From positions 1 through 46,064 of the forward strand of contig MKVR01000026.1 in the NCBI GenBank assembly GCA_001899235.1: 46,064 nt of DNA. Direction: 5' to 3'. Under the pieces are notes generated by a model. That model had not been told where the DNA came from. It did no database searches and saw only the letters and a list, made by a program, of their open reading frames with translations. Shown here piece after piece: positions 17,470 through 28,069 of this stretch. Made by a program: the position numbers and the translations under genes. This stretch comes from Nitrosospira sp. 56-18 (GTDB taxonomy: Bacteria > Pseudomonadota > Gammaproteobacteria > Burkholderiales > Nitrosomonadaceae). The first letter of the stretch is position 1. Every line of letters starts with the position of its first letter.

Positions 17470-18679
17470 CAAGGGAAAGCTCGGTCCGCACGCGCTCGTG
17501 CCAGATCTCGATCCAGCCGGGTAGTTCTGCAGGCAGCATGGGCCGGGAAACAAAAGCTCCCTGCGCGAGATCGCAGCCCGTGCGCTGCAGAAGATCCCAG
17601 TCATTCCGGTCTTCCACACCTTCGGCAACAACTTCCATGCCTAATTGCCTCGCCAGTGACAGACTGGCTTCATACATCGCCATCAGGGTCTCATTGCTCC
17701 AGGCGTGGTGGACAAACCCCTGGTCAATCTTGAGTTCATCGAAGGGAATATCACGCAACTGAGCCAGGGAGGAATGCCCGGTGCCAAAGTCGTCGATGGA
17801 TAGCCGGAAACGCTTCAGGCGCAGCCGCGTGAGTATCTCAAGCGGTGCCCGCGTATCCTGCATCAAGCGGCTTTCCGTCACTTCCAGCACGATATCCTGG
17901 GGAGCGATGCCGACTTCGGCAGTCATATCAGCAACAAAATTCAGGAAACTCAAGGATGCCAGATTATCCATCGACACGTTCACGGCAACGCGAAGCCGGA
18001 TTCCCTCCTCTCTCCACACTTTTGCCTGGATCAGCGCATTGCTGAAAACCCGTTGTGTCAGTTCGTCGATCAGTCCGAAAGCTTCGGCCACCCCGATGAA
18101 CATATCGGGAAATACGAGCCCATCCACCGGATGGTTCCAGCGCACCAGCGTCTCGACGCCAATCACCTCGCCGCTCGCGACCGCAACCTTCGGCTGGTAG
18201 TAATTGACCAGCTCCCGATTGTTTAGGGCAGCCTGCAATTCCTCCGCGTGGTAAACTTTTTTTGGTATCCCCTGGCCGCTGCTGGAAGGAGGAGTCCATT
18301 TATCGAGCAGCAGGGATAACGATTCCGGCCGGACCGGCTTGTGCAGATGCCCCAGTATGGGAATCTTGTGCGCCTGCACCAGTTTCTCGGCAGTCTGCAA
18401 CATGCGCTCATCCTCCCCGCTGACCAGGATGAGGCTGCCGGTATAATGGCGCTCGACGAGATGGCGCACGAATTCTATTCCATCCATTTCCGGCATGTTG
18501 AGATCCAGCAGGATAATGTTGGGCCGCGAGTTTGCATCGATGCTTTCCAGCGCAACACGCCCGCTATCGCACAGTATTACCGATGTAAATCCGAGATTGG
18601 CAAGAACACGGTTGAGCAGCTTGAGCATGAAGGATTCATCGTCAAGCACCAGAATCCTGATAGCGGATCGTTCGACCAT
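17459..18679 (-). CDS. Response regulator with EAL cyclic-di-GMP phosphodiesterase output (RocR-like)
   Basis: 406 residues. A REC domain (1-125) has the acidic pair Asp13/Asp14, phospho-acceptor Asp59 and Lys114; a linker leads to an EAL domain (145-395). All metal and catalytic positions of active EAL enzymes are present: Glu176 (E-T-L variant), Asn234, Glu266, Asp296/Asp297 in DDFGTG, Lys317, Glu353 and Gln373. It should therefore hydrolyse c-di-GMP to pGpG when switched by phosphorylation, as in RocR of Pseudomonas. It lies 246 bp after the hybrid kinase on the same strand, the probable phosphodonor. Its final codons come from a mobile element end. Confidence 0.9.
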   Translation of the reverse strand: MVERSAIRILVLDDESFMLKLLNRVLANLGFTSVILCDSGRVALESIDANSRPNIILLDLNMPEMDGIEFVRHLVERHYTGSLILVSGEDERMLQTAEKLVQAHKIPILGHLHKPVRPESLSLLLDKWTPPSSSGQGIPKKVYHAEELQAALNNRELVNYYQPKVAVASGEVIGVETLVRWNHPVDGLVFPDMFIGVAEAFGLIDELTQRVFSNALIQAKVWREEGIRLRVAVNVSMDNLASLSFLNFVADMTAEVGIAPQDIVLEVTESRLMQDTRAPLEILTRLRLKRFRLSIDDFGTGHSSLAQLRDIPFDELKIDQGFVHHAWSNETLMAMYEASLSLARQLGMEVVAEGVEDRNDWDLLQRTGCDLAQGAFVSRPMLPAELPGWIEIWHERVRTELSLGKR

Positions 18680-18925
18680 ATTGTTTTTCTAAAATATACT
18701 GAATAAAGCCTCAAACAAGGCGTCAAATGGGCTGCCTCATTGCTCGGTTTCACGTATTGGCATCGCACTACCTAGCCTAGCTGGCCTGCTTCGTTGTTCC
18801 AGGCTTGCCATTGTAATCATAACCCATGAAACCACGGTGGATAAACCTTGCGGCACGAAAGGTTTGTCCAGGGGATTCTCCCAGGAATATATTACCAGTG
18901 GCTTAACGTTCTCACCCGGAAACCC

Positions 18926-21900
18926 TCAGGAACCCTTGGTCTCCAGAGAATCGATATAGTAGCTCACCGACGTCAGTTCCAGCTCGAAGCGCGGCAATAA
19001 TTCTCTCAGCGCATCCATATCCCCTGCTTTCCCTGCCTGCTCCATCTGTTCACACAATTCGCCCAGAGCCATTGCTCCCACCGAACGGGCCGAAGACTTG
19101 AGCTTATGTGCGGCCGCCGCCGCCGGCGCGGCCTGCCCTGCTTCGCATGCGGCACGCAAGTCCACGGCGACTCTTGCCGAGCTGATCCTGAAATCGTGGA
19201 GAAATTCGCTGATCACCGCCGGATCGTTTCCTACCAGGTTTTCAAGGATGGTCACATCCACCGGTTTCTTTTCCGCCGGCGCCGCCGGGGATGCGAAAGG
19301 CGATGCCGCCACAAGATGGTCAGCATAGGCGGCGGGAGTTACGGGCGTCGCTGGCGCGGGCAGCCATTTTTGCAGTATCGCTCTCAGATGGGCAAGCTGA
19401 ACCGGCTTGCTCAGATAATCATCCATGCCCACTGCCCGGCAATGCTCCGCCTCGCCCTTCAATGCATTTGCAGTAAAGGCGATGATGGGCTTGCGGACCT
19501 TGTCTCGTTCGGCGAGACGGATCGCAGCCGTCAGCTGATAACCATCTATTTCCGGCATATGCAGATCGGTGAGCAGCAGCGCATAATCGCCGCTCATCCA
19601 GCGCTTCAGCGCTTCCTTTCCATCAGGGGCTATGTCTGCAGCGTATCCCAGCAGCGCAAGCTGCTGCCGGATGACTTTCTGATTGATTTCATTGTCTTCC
19701 GCCACCAGGATCAGCCTGCCTTCCGCCAGCGCCTTGTCTCTCGATGGCGCAACCAGCGAATCGATCTTATCCGGCTGCTGTGTAGCCATTTCCTCGTGCA
19801 GCCGTCCTGCAGCGATCGCCACGGCACGGAGAAAAGCATCCCGATGCATGACGTCGCCATCCAGAGTAACCGTATCAACGGCTTCGGAGCGCTCGTGGCG
19901 GCGGCGCCCGCGCCGGATGACCACGAACCGCGGCTCGATGTCGGGCTGATGGTGGCCGTGCTCCAGAACCACGAAATGAGGATCGAGATCAGGACGTGCG
20001 CGAAATGCTTCCCGCAATTCCTCTATGGGGGGAAAGGCATGTCCGGCATCGATGATCAATAGCCACAAGCCTGGCGGAAGCGTTTCTATCCGATTACGGG
20101 CCGCCGCGAGATCGGCTACCCGCTCAACGGCAGCCCCGCTGTATTTCAAATACACGGCCAGATCGTCGCTCAGCCCCTTCTCGTCCCCCAGCACCAGGCA
20201 GGAAACGCCAGCCAGGTCCACCACCTTCGCCACGGGTTTGGCAGGAAGCGCCACAAATGTGAGACGCACGGTGAATGTCGACCCCTTACCGGGCGCGCTC
20301 TGGACTGTGATACTTCCCCCCATGAGCTCGACCAGATGATGGGAAATAGCCAGGCCGAGTCCGGTTCCTCCAAATCTGCGCGTCGTGGAAGTATCGCCCT
20401 GGGTAAAGGAACTGAAAAGTTTTGCCTGGATCTCCTCGCTCATGCCGATCCCATTGTCGGCGATCTGGAACTCCACCGTCACCTGATCGCGGTCATGGCT
20501 GGCCAGAAGCGCCCGCACTGACACCCGGCCCGGTTCCTGCTGTCCGCTGGAAAACTTGATGGCATTGTTGGCGAGATTGACAAGCACTTGCCGCAAGCGC
20601 AACGCGTCTCCCAGGACCTCCTCCGGAATCGCCGGATCCAGGAACAAGGTAAGCTCCACGCCTTTTCGCGCAGCCAGGCTTTCGAGCATGTTGCAGGCCT
20701 TCTCGACGACGCTCACCACCGATGTGGGCGCCTGTTCGATTTCCAGCCGGCCTGCCTCTATCTTGGAGAAATCGAGAATATCATCGATGATTTCCAGCAG
20801 CGCAAACGCAGATTCGCGGATAAGGTCGACCATCTCCATCTGGTAGCCGTTGAGACTGGTCTGCTGCAGCACATCCGCCATGCCGATCACGCCATTCATG
20901 GGGGTGCGTATCTCATGGCTCATGGCAGCCAGGAAAATCGATTTAGCCTGATTGGCTTGCTCGGCATCGAGACGAGCCTGTTCGAGATCGCGCAGGATAC
21001 GCATTCTTTCGCTTATATTGATGCCCGAAGGTATGAGCTTGGCTATCTGGCCCTTCGCATCGCGCACCGGTACCAGCATGAAATCGATAGTCATCAGGCC
21101 ACGGTTGGCGATGCGTACAACCAGGTCGTGGCGCACGATCTTCCCGGCTAGCGCCTTCTCGATATCCTCGCGAATTTGCGCCTGCACTTCTTCCTTATAC
21201 GAAAACCATGCCGTTTCATAGAGTTTCTTGCCGATCACGTCCCGGCTCCGCAGGCCGCCCGTCTCCAAAGCAGTGCGGTTGATCTCGACCAGTACTCCGT
21301 CAGGCGTCATCTCCCCGACAAAAGCCCCCAGGTTATCCACTATGGCTCTCAGCCGCTGCTCGCTGCCGCGCAATGCCTGCTCTGCCTGCTTGCGCTCGTG
21401 GATATCGCGCAGAATACCGGTAAAGTATCGTTTTCCCCCGACGAAATATTCGCTGACGGCAACATACAGATCGACGAGCTGGCCATTCTTGTGCCGCCCC
21501 TCGACTTCCCGGCCCATGCCGATGTTATGTACGCCTTCCACTTCCAGGGTGAGGATATGGTCGAATTCACAACGCCCCCTCCCCGTTCGAAAGTATCTGT
21601 CGATATAGCCGTCATGCGCGTGGCGATGGGGTTCAGGCATGAGCATCGAAATATTCTGGCCCAGCACCTCCTCGCGCGTATAGCCGAAGAGTTTTTCTAT
21701 TACCGGATTGACCGAGCGGATAATGCTTTTGTCATCAATGGTGATAATGCAGTCCACCATGTGTTCCACAATGGAACGTGTCTCTTCTTCCTTGCTGACA
21801 AGAGCCGCATTGACGCGCTCCAGGTCCGCGGTGCGGGCTGCCACCCTGTTCTCCAGCTCCTGATTGAGTTGCCGCAGGTTGTCTTCGGCGTCTTCCCGCT

Positions 21901-23098
21901 TACGGGTGCTCGCATTCAATCGCTCGATCATGGTATTGAAAGTACCGGCCAGTTGCCCGATCTCATCCCATCCCCCAACCGGCACGCGTTGTTGCAGGTT
22001 TCCCGCGGCGATATGCTGTGCGCTGTGGCTGAGCTTTTTCAAGGTGTCAACAACGCGCCTGCTGAACAGGATAGCGCCAAGAATAGCGGCGAGCAGCGTT
22101 ATCCCGAGAATCACCAGGCTGAAAGTACGCACGCGCCTTCCGAATGCAAACACCTCGTCCGCATCCATCTTGACCTCGATGCCCCAGTTCATGCGCGGCA
22201 GATAGCGCCATGCGGCGACCACCTCCTTGGCGCGGTAATCTTCTTTCAGGCCGGCTCCACGCTCGCCATGCAGGCCGCTCTGGATCATTTTCGAAAATGG
22301 CGGGTTGTTAAGGGGCACCTTGAGCTCCAGCGCCGCATTGGGCTCATGTCTCAATGGCGCCATCACCAGGGCGGTGCGCTCGTTCAGAAGCCGGGTTATC
22401 ATGGTTTCGCCGCTCGCACCTAGTCCGACATTGTCGGTAACGACCTGGAACACGCGCTCGCTATATATCTGAAGCGCCAGGACACCCTCGAGCTTACCCT
22501 CAGCCATGATCGGAAAAGCCATGAAAGCCGCGATCGCGCCTTTCGACGGTCCGTAGCGTTCAAAATCCGACACGCCTTCCTGCAGCGTATCGAGCGCATT
22601 GCGCGCAACATAAGCCAGGCCGCTATTCCGGTAGGGTCCGGTGATCAGGTTGGTGGCGAAATCGATTTCATGGGCCTGGGTATAAACAATATCGCCCTGG
22701 AGAGAAATCAGGAAAAGATCGTAATATCCGGCATCCTCGACAAAACGCTTGAAATGCTTGCGGTAGCGGGCATCCAGTTGACGATACGCGGCGGACTTTA
22801 TCCCCTCTTCGGCATATGCCGCGGCAAGCTCCGGCATGGCCATGCGTGTGGTGCTGGCCGCCTGTATGATTTTGGCGTCGCGGAGACGCTCTCGCAGATA
22901 GCTATCGATCTGTTCTGCTTTCATATCGGCAATGGCGGAGACTTGCCGGATCGCCGTCTTCTCCATTTCGATTTCGAAGGTATGCAGCAGGCTGTAGCCG
23001 ATTATCAGAATCGGTAGCAGGGAAACCGCGACGAACCAGACGGTGAATCGCTGCGTAAGAGAAGTGAATCTCAAGGTCATGGGGAGGATGATGCTCAT
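18926..23098 (-). CDS. Hybrid sensor histidine kinase (dCache-HAMP-PAS-PAS-HisKA-HATPase-REC-REC-HPt)
   Basis: 1390 residues. TM1 18-38; periplasmic dCache-like sensor about 40-322; TM2 326-346; HAMP 347-400; coiled coil 400-440; two PAS domains (about 440-570 and 578-705); HisKA with His728 in SHEIRTP; HATPase with Asn845, DNGIGM (Asp881) and GGTGLGL; a degenerate receiver (964-1100) lacking the conserved lysine; a good receiver with Asp1178 (LLTDLHM) and Lys1231; and an HPt domain with His1331 ([10 protein letters not shown]). This is a complete four-step phosphorelay, able to hand phosphate to the REC-EAL protein next door. Its ATG overlaps the stop of the upstream binding-protein gene (ATGA), so they are made together. 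Confidence 0.93.
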   Translation of the reverse strand: MSIILPMTLRFTSLTQRFTVWFVAVSLLPILIIGYSLLHTFEIEMEKTAIRQVSAIADMKAEQIDSYLRERLRDAKIIQAASTTRMAMPELAAAYAEEGIKSAAYRQLDARYRKHFKRFVEDAGYYDLFLISLQGDIVYTQAHEIDFATNLITGPYRNSGLAYVARNALDTLQEGVSDFERYGPSKGAIAAFMAFPIMAEGKLEGVLALQIYSERVFQVVTDNVGLGASGETMITRLLNERTALVMAPLRHEPNAALELKVPLNNPPFSKMIQSGLHGERGAGLKEDYRAKEVVAAWRYLPRMNWGIEVKMDADEVFAFGRRVRTFSLVILGITLLAAILGAILFSRRVVDTLKKLSHSAQHIAAGNLQQRVPVGGWDEIGQLAGTFNTMIERLNASTRKREDAEDNLRQLNQELENRVAARTADLERVNAALVSKEEETRSIVEHMVDCIITIDDKSIIRSVNPVIEKLFGYTREEVLGQNISMLMPEPHRHAHDGYIDRYFRTGRGRCEFDHILTLEVEGVHNIGMGREVEGRHKNGQLVDLYVAVSEYFVGGKRYFTGILRDIHERKQAEQALRGSEQRLRAIVDNLGAFVGEMTPDGVLVEINRTALETGGLRSRDVIGKKLYETAWFSYKEEVQAQIREDIEKALAGKIVRHDLVVRIANRGLMTIDFMLVPVRDAKGQIAKLIPSGINISERMRILRDLEQARLDAEQANQAKSIFLAAMSHEIRTPMNGVIGMADVLQQTSLNGYQMEMVDLIRESAFALLEIIDDILDFSKIEAGRLEIEQAPTSVVSVVEKACNMLESLAARKGVELTLFLDPAIPEEVLGDALRLRQVLVNLANNAIKFSSGQQEPGRVSVRALLASHDRDQVTVEFQIADNGIGMSEEIQAKLFSSFTQGDTSTTRRFGGTGLGLAISHHLVELMGGSITVQSAPGKGSTFTVRLTFVALPAKPVAKVVDLAGVSCLVLGDEKGLSDDLAVYLKYSGAAVERVADLAAARNRIETLPPGLWLLIIDAGHAFPPIEELREAFRARPDLDPHFVVLEHGHHQPDIEPRFVVIRRGRRRHERSEAVDTVTLDGDVMHRDAFLRAVAIAAGRLHEEMATQQPDKIDSLVAPSRDKALAEGRLILVAEDNEINQKVIRQQLALLGYAADIAPDGKEALKRWMSGDYALLLTDLHMPEIDGYQLTAAIRLAERDKVRKPIIAFTANALKGEAEHCRAVGMDDYLSKPVQLAHLRAILQKWLPAPATPVTPAAYADHLVAASPFASPAAPAEKKPVDVTILENLVGNDPAVISEFLHDFRISSARVAVDLRAACEAGQAAPAAAAAHKLKSSARSVGAMALGELCEQMEQAGKAGDMDALRELLPRFELELTSVSYYIDSLETKGS

Positions 23099-24435
23099 GG
23101 CGAAGCGAGGCTCAGGGAAGCTTCCTCGCTTCTGCTAAGGAGTTGATCCCATTCTTCACGCGAACGGTAGCTCGGAAATGGGGCCGGCTCCAGCGGACGG
23201 CCGGAATCCCAGACGATATCGAACTGACCATCGCCCCGCGCCTTGCCGACACGGGCAATTTTCCACACATGGCGCGTCGCGGGATCGACCGAAACCAGCC
23301 CCTCGGGTGCTGGCAGGCTCTGGCGCAGGATGGTGCGCTGCACCTGGGCCACATCGCCCGAGTCCGCCTCGAGCGCCGCCTGTACCCACATTTGCAGGTT
23401 GACATAAGACGCTTCCCCCGGCCCGTCGATCACGGCGTCCTGTCCAAAGCGATCCCGGAACCGGCTTACGAAAGCCTTATTCTCCGCGCCTCGAATGCTC
23501 TGGAAATAGTTTCGCGCCGCATAATGACCCGCCATGGGAGGCATTTCCTCGGCGGACAATCCAACCTCGGTGATGCTGAAAGATAATACGGGTATCCTCT
23601 CGGGGGTGATTTCCCTCTTTTGCAGTGCGCGAAAAAACATTGCATTGTCTGTGCCGCTGATGGTATTCAGAACCATGTCCGGCCTCTTCCCGGCGATATC
23701 CGCCGCCAGATCGTCCATATCCGGAAGCCCGGCGGATATATACCGCTCCCCTGCTATGATCGTGCCATGCGCAGCCAGTAAATCCTTGATGAGAATACTG
23801 GCTACGCGCGAAAAATCATCGTTCGATCCAGTCAGGTAGACTCGTTTGCCACGCCCGCTATGGATACCGCTCTGGATACCGCTTTGGCCAGGCTCCCCCC
23901 GGTTACCAAGATTTACCAGCGCCCAATGAACCGCGGGCATAATCTGTTGATTGGGTACACCGCCCCCATACAGGATGTTCGTGGACTGTTCCATGCCCTC
24001 GTACCGTAGCGCATAAAAAAGTATGTGATGATGTTTTTCCACGACTTTTTTCACTGCCTTGCGGCAAGCCGAAGTCCAGCATCCAAACAACGCCTGTACC
24101 TGCTCCAGTGTAATCAGGCGCTCCGCCTCCTGTGCGCAATGCTCCGGATCGGAGCCGCAATCGACGACGATAGCCTCGATTTTTTGCCCTTTTATTCCTC
24201 CCGCCGCGTTTGCCTCCTCGATGGCAAGCCTAAGAGCGTCCACGAGCGGCTTTTCGCTCTCCGCCATCGTGCCAGTCAGCGAATGCAGCACGCCAATCCT
24301 GATAGGGGGTTTTACAGTAGAGTAGTGGCTTACTGCCAGGGCGCCGCCGATCAATACAAGGATCAGCAGCACCAATGGAATGCGCCTTGTTCCGCTAATG
24401 CCCGTGGCTCGCTTTTCTGTCGGCATACCATTCAC
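23095..24435 (-). CDS. Membrane-anchored UrtA/AmiC-like periplasmic binding protein
   Basis: 446 residues: short cytoplasmic N-terminus, one hydrophobic segment (about 18-37) acting as uncleaved anchor or signal, then a type 1 periplasmic binding fold. It carries the marks of the urea/short-amide group (UrtA, AmiC, FmdD; Peripla_BP_5): [52 protein letters not shown] and [12 protein letters not shown]. No ABC permease or ATPase gene is near. It overlaps the kinase gene by 4 bp, so a sensor-presenting role is more likely than transport. The start is the GTG at 24433-24435 (AAGGGAA upstream); ATG at 24424-24426 is the alternative. Ligand not provable from sequence. Confidence 0.88.
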   Translation of the reverse strand: MNGMPTEKRATGISGTRRIPLVLLILVLIGGALAVSHYSTVKPPIRIGVLHSLTGTMAESEKPLVDALRLAIEEANAAGGIKGQKIEAIVVDCGSDPEHCAQEAERLITLEQVQALFGCWTSACRKAVKKVVEKHHHILFYALRYEGMEQSTNILYGGGVPNQQIMPAVHWALVNLGNRGEPGQSGIQSGIHSGRGKRVYLTGSNDDFSRVASILIKDLLAAHGTIIAGERYISAGLPDMDDLAADIAGKRPDMVLNTISGTDNAMFFRALQKREITPERIPVLSFSITEVGLSAEEMPPMAGHYAARNYFQSIRGAENKAFVSRFRDRFGQDAVIDGPGEASYVNLQMWVQAALEADSGDVAQVQRTILRQSLPAPEGLVSVDPATRHVWKIARVGKARGDGQFDIVWDSGRPLEPAPFPSYRSREEWDQLLSRSEEASLSLASP

Positions 24436-24584
24436 ACTTCAGAAAATTCCCTTTCGAAAACCATGGATTCACGCGCGCCGTTCTGCCGCACCTTTCATCA
24501 TGAACGCTATGCGCCAAACCAGAGCCTGGTAAAGTTGGACCATGGCCGCTCCCAAAGATTACCAGGGCTGTGAAGGAAAAGCTG

Positions 24585-24596
24585 AACAGACCCTAA
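24585..24596 (+). repeat. 12 bp repeat AACAGACCCTAA
   Basis: Exact match to half of the palindrome at 31349-31372. Lies between the binding-protein and deacetylase-like genes. Could be chance. Confidence 0.25.
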
Positions 24597-24616
24597 AATC
24601 ATCGAGCAGTATTTCG

Positions 24617-25561
24617 TTAATCGCTAACCGCCGCACCGCACAGTGCTTTTACATGCGCCGCGACACTCCTGCCGAGCGCTCTGAGATCATATCCGCCCTC
24701 CAGCGTGGATATGATCCTGTCGCCGGCCCATACCGATGCCACCTGCATTATTTGCCGCGTCACCCATGCGTAATCCCCCTCTACAAGATTCAGCGAGGCA
24801 AGATCATCGTCCCGATGGGCATCGAAGCCGGCTGAAATGAACAACATCTGTGGCTTGAATTTCTCCAGGGAAGGCAGCCAGAACCGGTTGACTGCCGAGC
24901 GAAAAACTTCTCCTCCGCTATCAGCCGCAAGCGGAATATTGACCATCCGCTCCGAACGCCCCGAGATGCCGCTATAGGGATAAAATGGGTGCTGGAAAAT
25001 CGAGACCATCATCACGCGTTCATCGTTCCGGAAGATATCCTCGGTACCATTGCCATGATGCACGTCGAAATCCACCACGGCAACGCGTTCGAGAGCGTGC
25101 GCCTCCAGGGCATGGGCTACGCCTGCGGCGACATTATTGATAAGGCAGAATCCCATCGCGCGGGACCGTTCGGCATGGTGGCCCGGGGGACGAACGCTGC
25201 AAAAGGCATTTGTCATGCGCCCTCCAATCACCAGGTCCGTTGCCATGACCACCGCCCCTGCCGCACGCAGCGCAGCGTTCCAGCTATACCTGTTCATCGA
25301 GGTATCGGGATCAAGATGAACGATTCCCGTGGAAGGCACCTTTGCCGCAAGCGAAGCGATATATTCGGGGGAATGCACCCGCTCCAGTTGCTCCATCGAT
25401 GCAAGGGGAATGTCATGGGGTTCGATTCGTTCCATTGCCCGCATCAATCCGGAAGCCAGCAATTCATCATTAATGGCACTGAGCCGGGCCGGACATTCGG
25501 GATGATACGAAGCCATTTCATGCAGCAGGCAATCTGGATGGGAAATGAAGGCGGTGCGCAT
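24617..25561 (-). CDS. Histone-deacetylase-family amidohydrolase (acetylpolyamine amidohydrolase-like)
   Basis: 314 residues from the ATG at 25559-25561, chosen because CGGAGG lies 7 nt before it. Arginase/deacetylase fold with HPECPARL, the PPGHHAE histidine pair (His128/129), zinc ligands in DFDVHHGNG (Asp166, His168) and SAGFDAH, and the catalytic-loop tyrosine in LEGGYD. Bacterial members remove acetyl groups from acetylpolyamines or other acetylated amines in the cytoplasm; the substrate here is unknown. It precedes the binding-protein gene by 181 bp on the same strand, and could share its transcript. Confidence 0.9.
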   Translation of the reverse strand: MRTAFISHPDCLLHEMASYHPECPARLSAINDELLASGLMRAMERIEPHDIPLASMEQLERVHSPEYIASLAAKVPSTGIVHLDPDTSMNRYSWNAALRAAGAVVMATDLVIGGRMTNAFCSVRPPGHHAERSRAMGFCLINNVAAGVAHALEAHALERVAVVDFDVHHGNGTEDIFRNDERVMMVSIFQHPFYPYSGISGRSERMVNIPLAADSGGEVFRSAVNRFWLPSLEKFKPQMLFISAGFDAHRDDDLASLNLVEGDYAWVTRQIMQVASVWAGDRIISTLEGGYDLRALGRSVAAHVKALCGAAVSD

Positions 25562-25957
25562 GTAATTCCTCCGGTTCATGACGACGAGCTGGCGGCGGGG
25601 AGTATTTCCGCCTCGGATCGCCTGTCGGCGGCCACCGTCGCATATGGCGCCCACACCTTGCCCGGCATTCCGCCAGTTGCCCCGGGATTCCTCATATCAA
25701 AACAGCCCGCGCGGCCTCGGGCGCAAAATTGAAACGACAGTCCACTCCGTGATAACCTCTGCCTCGGTCACCCCGCTTGTTTACCCACTTATTTATACTG
25801 CATTTGAATCGTCTCATGGAATAATCTTCAATCCGGTAGTTGATCGCTTTTTTCAGTTTGGAACCATGATCCACAAAAACTTTCGCGACACTCGACGTTC
25901 ACCTGCGTGGTGGGTTCGCTACAAGACGGATTTAGGATAATAAAAATCAGGTCTTAA
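25562..25957. other. Divergent intergenic region between the deacetylase-like gene and lapD
   Basis: 396 bp without a supported gene. It must hold the promoters of both divergent units. A copy of the R2 repeat core lies at 25927-25942. Nothing else is recognised. Confidence 0.45.
25927..25942 (-). repeat. Short dispersed repeat R2, copy 3
   Basis: The complement contains ATCCTAAATCCG, matching the R2 core. It ends 16 bp before the lapD start. Confidence 0.4.
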
Positions 25958-27898
25958 ATGTCTCTTTCACGACAACTCTGGTTAGCCATCACACTGGTTA
26001 CGTTAATAAGTTTTACGGGCAGCTTTGCGCTAAGCATGGCCAGCATCCGCAGCCACATCGAACAGCAGTTGCATCAAAAAAATATCGATAGCGCCACCTC
26101 CCTCGCCCTTGCAATATCGCAGTTAAGCAAGGATCCCATTACCATCGATCTGCAGATTGCCGCCCTTTTCGATACTGGCCAATATGAGGCGATCTCCATT
26201 ACCGCGCCGGACGGCAGTATCATCGATGAGCGTACCCAGAGACCGGTTGCAGCTGCGGCTCCTGGCTGGTTCATGAGTCTTTTTCCAATAACGGTCGAGG
26301 CGGGGCACGCTCAGGCGACGGATCACGGAGTGCACTTTGGCGTCATCAAGGTTGCCAGTCAGTCCCATCCGGGTTATCGCATGCTATGGGACCAGGCGAG
26401 CACGCTGATGATCTGGTACCTCACGGCGGCCGCCCTTGTGGGACTCATCGGCGTGCTGATACTCCACGCAATAAAGAAACCGCTGGTAGCGATGGTGGAT
26501 CAGGCGGAAGCCATAACGAACCGTAATTTCCTGACTATTTCCGAACCCCGGATCCTGGAGCTGCGCAGCATCGCCCGCGCCACGAACGACCTGATAAGAC
26601 AATTGCATAACAGGAAGCTTGAAGAAAGCTCACGGCTCGCAGATTTGAACGAGCGCATGAACCTTGACCCGGTCACCGGCCTTGCCAATCGCGAATATTT
26701 TATGAACCGGCTGCGTGAAATGATGGAAAACAAGGCCGATGCATCGGGTGACATGCAAACCGGTATTCTGTTTCTTATTCGCCTCGATAAACTCGAACAG
26801 ATCAATCAGAAGCTTGGGCGCATCGAGACCGACCGGCTGCTTCGCGAAGCAGGCGCGCTCCTGAGCCATATCGGCGAAACTTCGGAGGGCGAAAACCCGG
26901 GGTTTCTCGCCGCCCGCATGAACGGGTCGGATTTCATGCTGTTTATCCCCCACGCCGACAATACCGAAGCCATAGCGAATCAAGTCGTTTCGAAACTCAC
27001 GGTATTGCTGTCGCGAGTTGGTGACGAGGTTACGGACATCTGCCACATCGGCGCCGTGCGATACCGCAAGGGGGACGAGTTGCGCGAACTTCTTGCCAGT
27101 GCCGATGCAGCCTTGGCAGCCGCCGAAGGCACTGCCAGGACGCTAGCCCGGGCGGCCCCAACCCGGGCCGGCCCGGCCGCGAATATTGGGGATTGGCGGC
27201 ATATTTTCAATGATGCATTCCGGGAGGACCGCTTCAGGCTGGTTCTCCAGCCTGTGGTAGGGCATGCCGGGGAATTGCTGCACCAGGAAGCATCCGTTCG
27301 CATGCAAGCGCAGCAAAACGGCGGCTGGCTGGATGCGCCGGACTTTATCCCCATCGCGGTGCATCTTGATCTGATCGGAACGCTCGATCTCGGGGTCGCC
27401 CGCCATGCCCTCGAACATCTGCATTCCTTCCCGGAAGATATCGCCATCAACCTCTCTGTCGAAACCATCGCCAATGGGGAATCCCGCAGCAAACTGACTG
27501 AATTGCTGTGCAGGCATCCGGATTTATGTCGCCGGATATGGCTCGAAATGACGGCATATGATGCCTTGCGTAAATTTGAGGCATTCCAGGATTTTTGCGG
27601 CACGTTCAGGGAAATCGGTTGCCGCATCGGGGTGGATCATGTCGGCCATTCCGCTGGGGAATCGGAAAAACTGGCCAGCTTTGGCCTTGACTACTTCAAG
27701 ATAGATGCCAGCCTGGTGCATCGGATTCATCAGAACAGGGAAAACCAGAGACGGCTGAAAGCGTTATGCGGCTTGGCTCAACAAACCGGCATTATCGTGA
27801 TCGCATGCGGGGTGCAAACCGAAGAAGAACAGAAAGCCCTGGTCAAATTGGGATTTGATGGCTTGGCTGGACCCGGTATCGATTTAAAATCAGAATGA
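25958..27898 (+). CDS. lapD: LapD-like c-di-GMP receptor with degenerate GGDEF and EAL domains
   Basis: 646 residues. TM1 9-29; periplasmic LapD/MoxY-N domain 30-148 with FDTGQY and G-W-F (Trp104); TM2 150-170; HAMP 170-222; GGDEF-like 235-395; EAL-like 410-640. The N-terminus (MSLSRQLWLAI...FTGSFALSM) resembles Pseudomonas LapD strongly. Both enzymes look dead: GGDEF is NGSDF (322-326), EAL is EAS (444-446), DDFG is DHVG (560-563) and AEGVE is ACGVQ. Known LapD binds c-di-GMP inside and holds the protease LapG outside, keeping adhesins on the surface. No lapG or adhesin is in the window. Divergent from the sensing operon. Confidence 0.88.
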   Translation: MSLSRQLWLAITLVTLISFTGSFALSMASIRSHIEQQLHQKNIDSATSLALAISQLSKDPITIDLQIAALFDTGQYEAISITAPDGSIIDERTQRPVAAAAPGWFMSLFPITVEAGHAQATDHGVHFGVIKVASQSHPGYRMLWDQASTLMIWYLTAAALVGLIGVLILHAIKKPLVAMVDQAEAITNRNFLTISEPRILELRSIARATNDLIRQLHNRKLEESSRLADLNERMNLDPVTGLANREYFMNRLREMMENKADASGDMQTGILFLIRLDKLEQINQKLGRIETDRLLREAGALLSHIGETSEGENPGFLAARMNGSDFMLFIPHADNTEAIANQVVSKLTVLLSRVGDEVTDICHIGAVRYRKGDELRELLASADAALAAAEGTARTLARAAPTRAGPAANIGDWRHIFNDAFREDRFRLVLQPVVGHAGELLHQEASVRMQAQQNGGWLDAPDFIPIAVHLDLIGTLDLGVARHALEHLHSFPEDIAINLSVETIANGESRSKLTELLCRHPDLCRRIWLEMTAYDALRKFEAFQDFCGTFREIGCRIGVDHVGHSAGESEKLASFGLDYFKIDASLVHRIHQNRENQRRLKALCGLAQQTGIIVIACGVQTEEEQKALVKLGFDGLAGPGIDLKSE

Positions 27899-27997
27899 TA
27901 GCCCATCCCAGGCGAGACCGGTCCGGCGTGCCGGCTCTACACGGACTACTACATACTGCACGGCTTGCTGAATTTCGTGCAATTGCGCAGAGAACAC

Positions 27998-28026
27998 TTG
28001 CAATATTCCGGTATTCGACCTATAAG
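27998..28026 (+). promoter_or_regulatory. Candidate sigma-70 promoter of the EF-hand membrane protein
   Basis: TTGCAA (27998-28003) and TATAAG (28021-28026) with an ideal 17 bp spacer, 44 bp before the ATG. The -10 matches 5/6 and the -35 matches 4/6. Confidence 0.5.
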
Positions 28027-28069
28027 TGTTAGAGGGTAAAACGGTTTTTCAATAACAACAAGGACAGGC

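Noticed and set aside
18690-18712. Sequence CTAAAATATACTGAATAAAGCCTC resembling a miniature element end
   Set aside because: The outer bases differ from the GGAAGCG tip, and no partner end or target duplication is seen.
18843-18865. Hairpin AAACCTT/AAGGTTT after the kinase gene
   Set aside because: No T-run follows in the direction of transcription, and the loop is 9 nt; not enough to call a terminator.
21176-22423. 415-codon open frame antisense to the hybrid kinase
   Set aside because: No ribosome site or family resemblance; the kinase on the other strand explains every base.
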